A DNA stretch of 6,168 bases, taken from positions 1 through 6,168 of the forward strand of contig JAQYWL010000229.1 in assembly GCA_030145035.1 (NCBI GenBank), written 5' to 3'. Shown piece after piece: positions 6,146 through 6,168 of this stretch. This DNA is from Desulfobacteria bacterium (GTDB lineage Bacteria > Desulfobacterota > Desulfobacteria > Desulfobacterales > C00003060). The notes below the pieces were generated by a model, which saw only the letters and a program-made list of their open reading frames with translations, made no database searches and was not told the origin of the DNA. The translations under genes and the position numbers were made by a program. Positions within the stretch are counted from its first letter, which is position 1, and each line of letters begins with the position of its first letter.

Positions 6146-6168
6146 AGTACGCAATGACAATACCTCTG

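Noticed and set aside
6154..6168. ATG near the window end reading MTIPL, possibly the next gene
   Set aside because: Only five codons are visible and no clear ribosome binding site precedes them, so it cannot be supported.

Overview
The window (about 6.2 kb, moderate G+C) looks like ordinary chromosome of a Gram-negative bacterium. The style of the elongation factor G and ParA/ParB proteins, and the presence of an exported BepA-type protease, suggest Desulfobacterota (former Deltaproteobacteria, Desulfobacterales-like). This placement rests on remembered family resemblance and was not tested by a search. No phage, transposase, CRISPR, tRNA or rRNA is visible.

Layout. (1) Positions 2-2050, plus strand: elongation factor G, missing only its first one or few codons at the window edge. 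It is followed by a converging gene, not by tuf, so it is probably a fusA copy outside the str operon. (2) Positions 1995-3437, minus strand: an exported M48 zinc metalloprotease with C-terminal TPR repeats, laid out like BepA (YfgC). Its last codons overlap the end of fusA by 56 bp, tail to tail. (3) Positions 3438-3879: an AT-rich, roughly 440-bp intergenic region with two candidate -10 boxes and a long imperfect inverted repeat (3613-3705, 23 possible pairs). (4) Positions 3880-5548, plus strand: parA-parB, with stop and start overlapping by 8 bp. (5) Positions 5618-6145, plus strand: a YacP/Rae1-like NYN-domain protein with a very basic tail. A perfect 10-bp hairpin stands one base before its start codon.

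How the genes work together. ParA and ParB are a chromosome-type segregation pair: ParB loads at parS, with CTP as its switch, and the small Soj-like ParA ATPase moves or senses the ParB-bound origin. The canonical parS site is not in the window. The NYN gene is probably co-transcribed with parAB, but a functional link is not shown. EF-G and the M48 protease are separate functions (translation and envelope maintenance).

I do not see a clearly new multigene system. The best leads are non-coding: the intergenic inverted repeat, and the hairpin that could set the ribosome binding site spacing of the NYN gene. A third lead is the unusual domain IV tip loop of the elongation factor.
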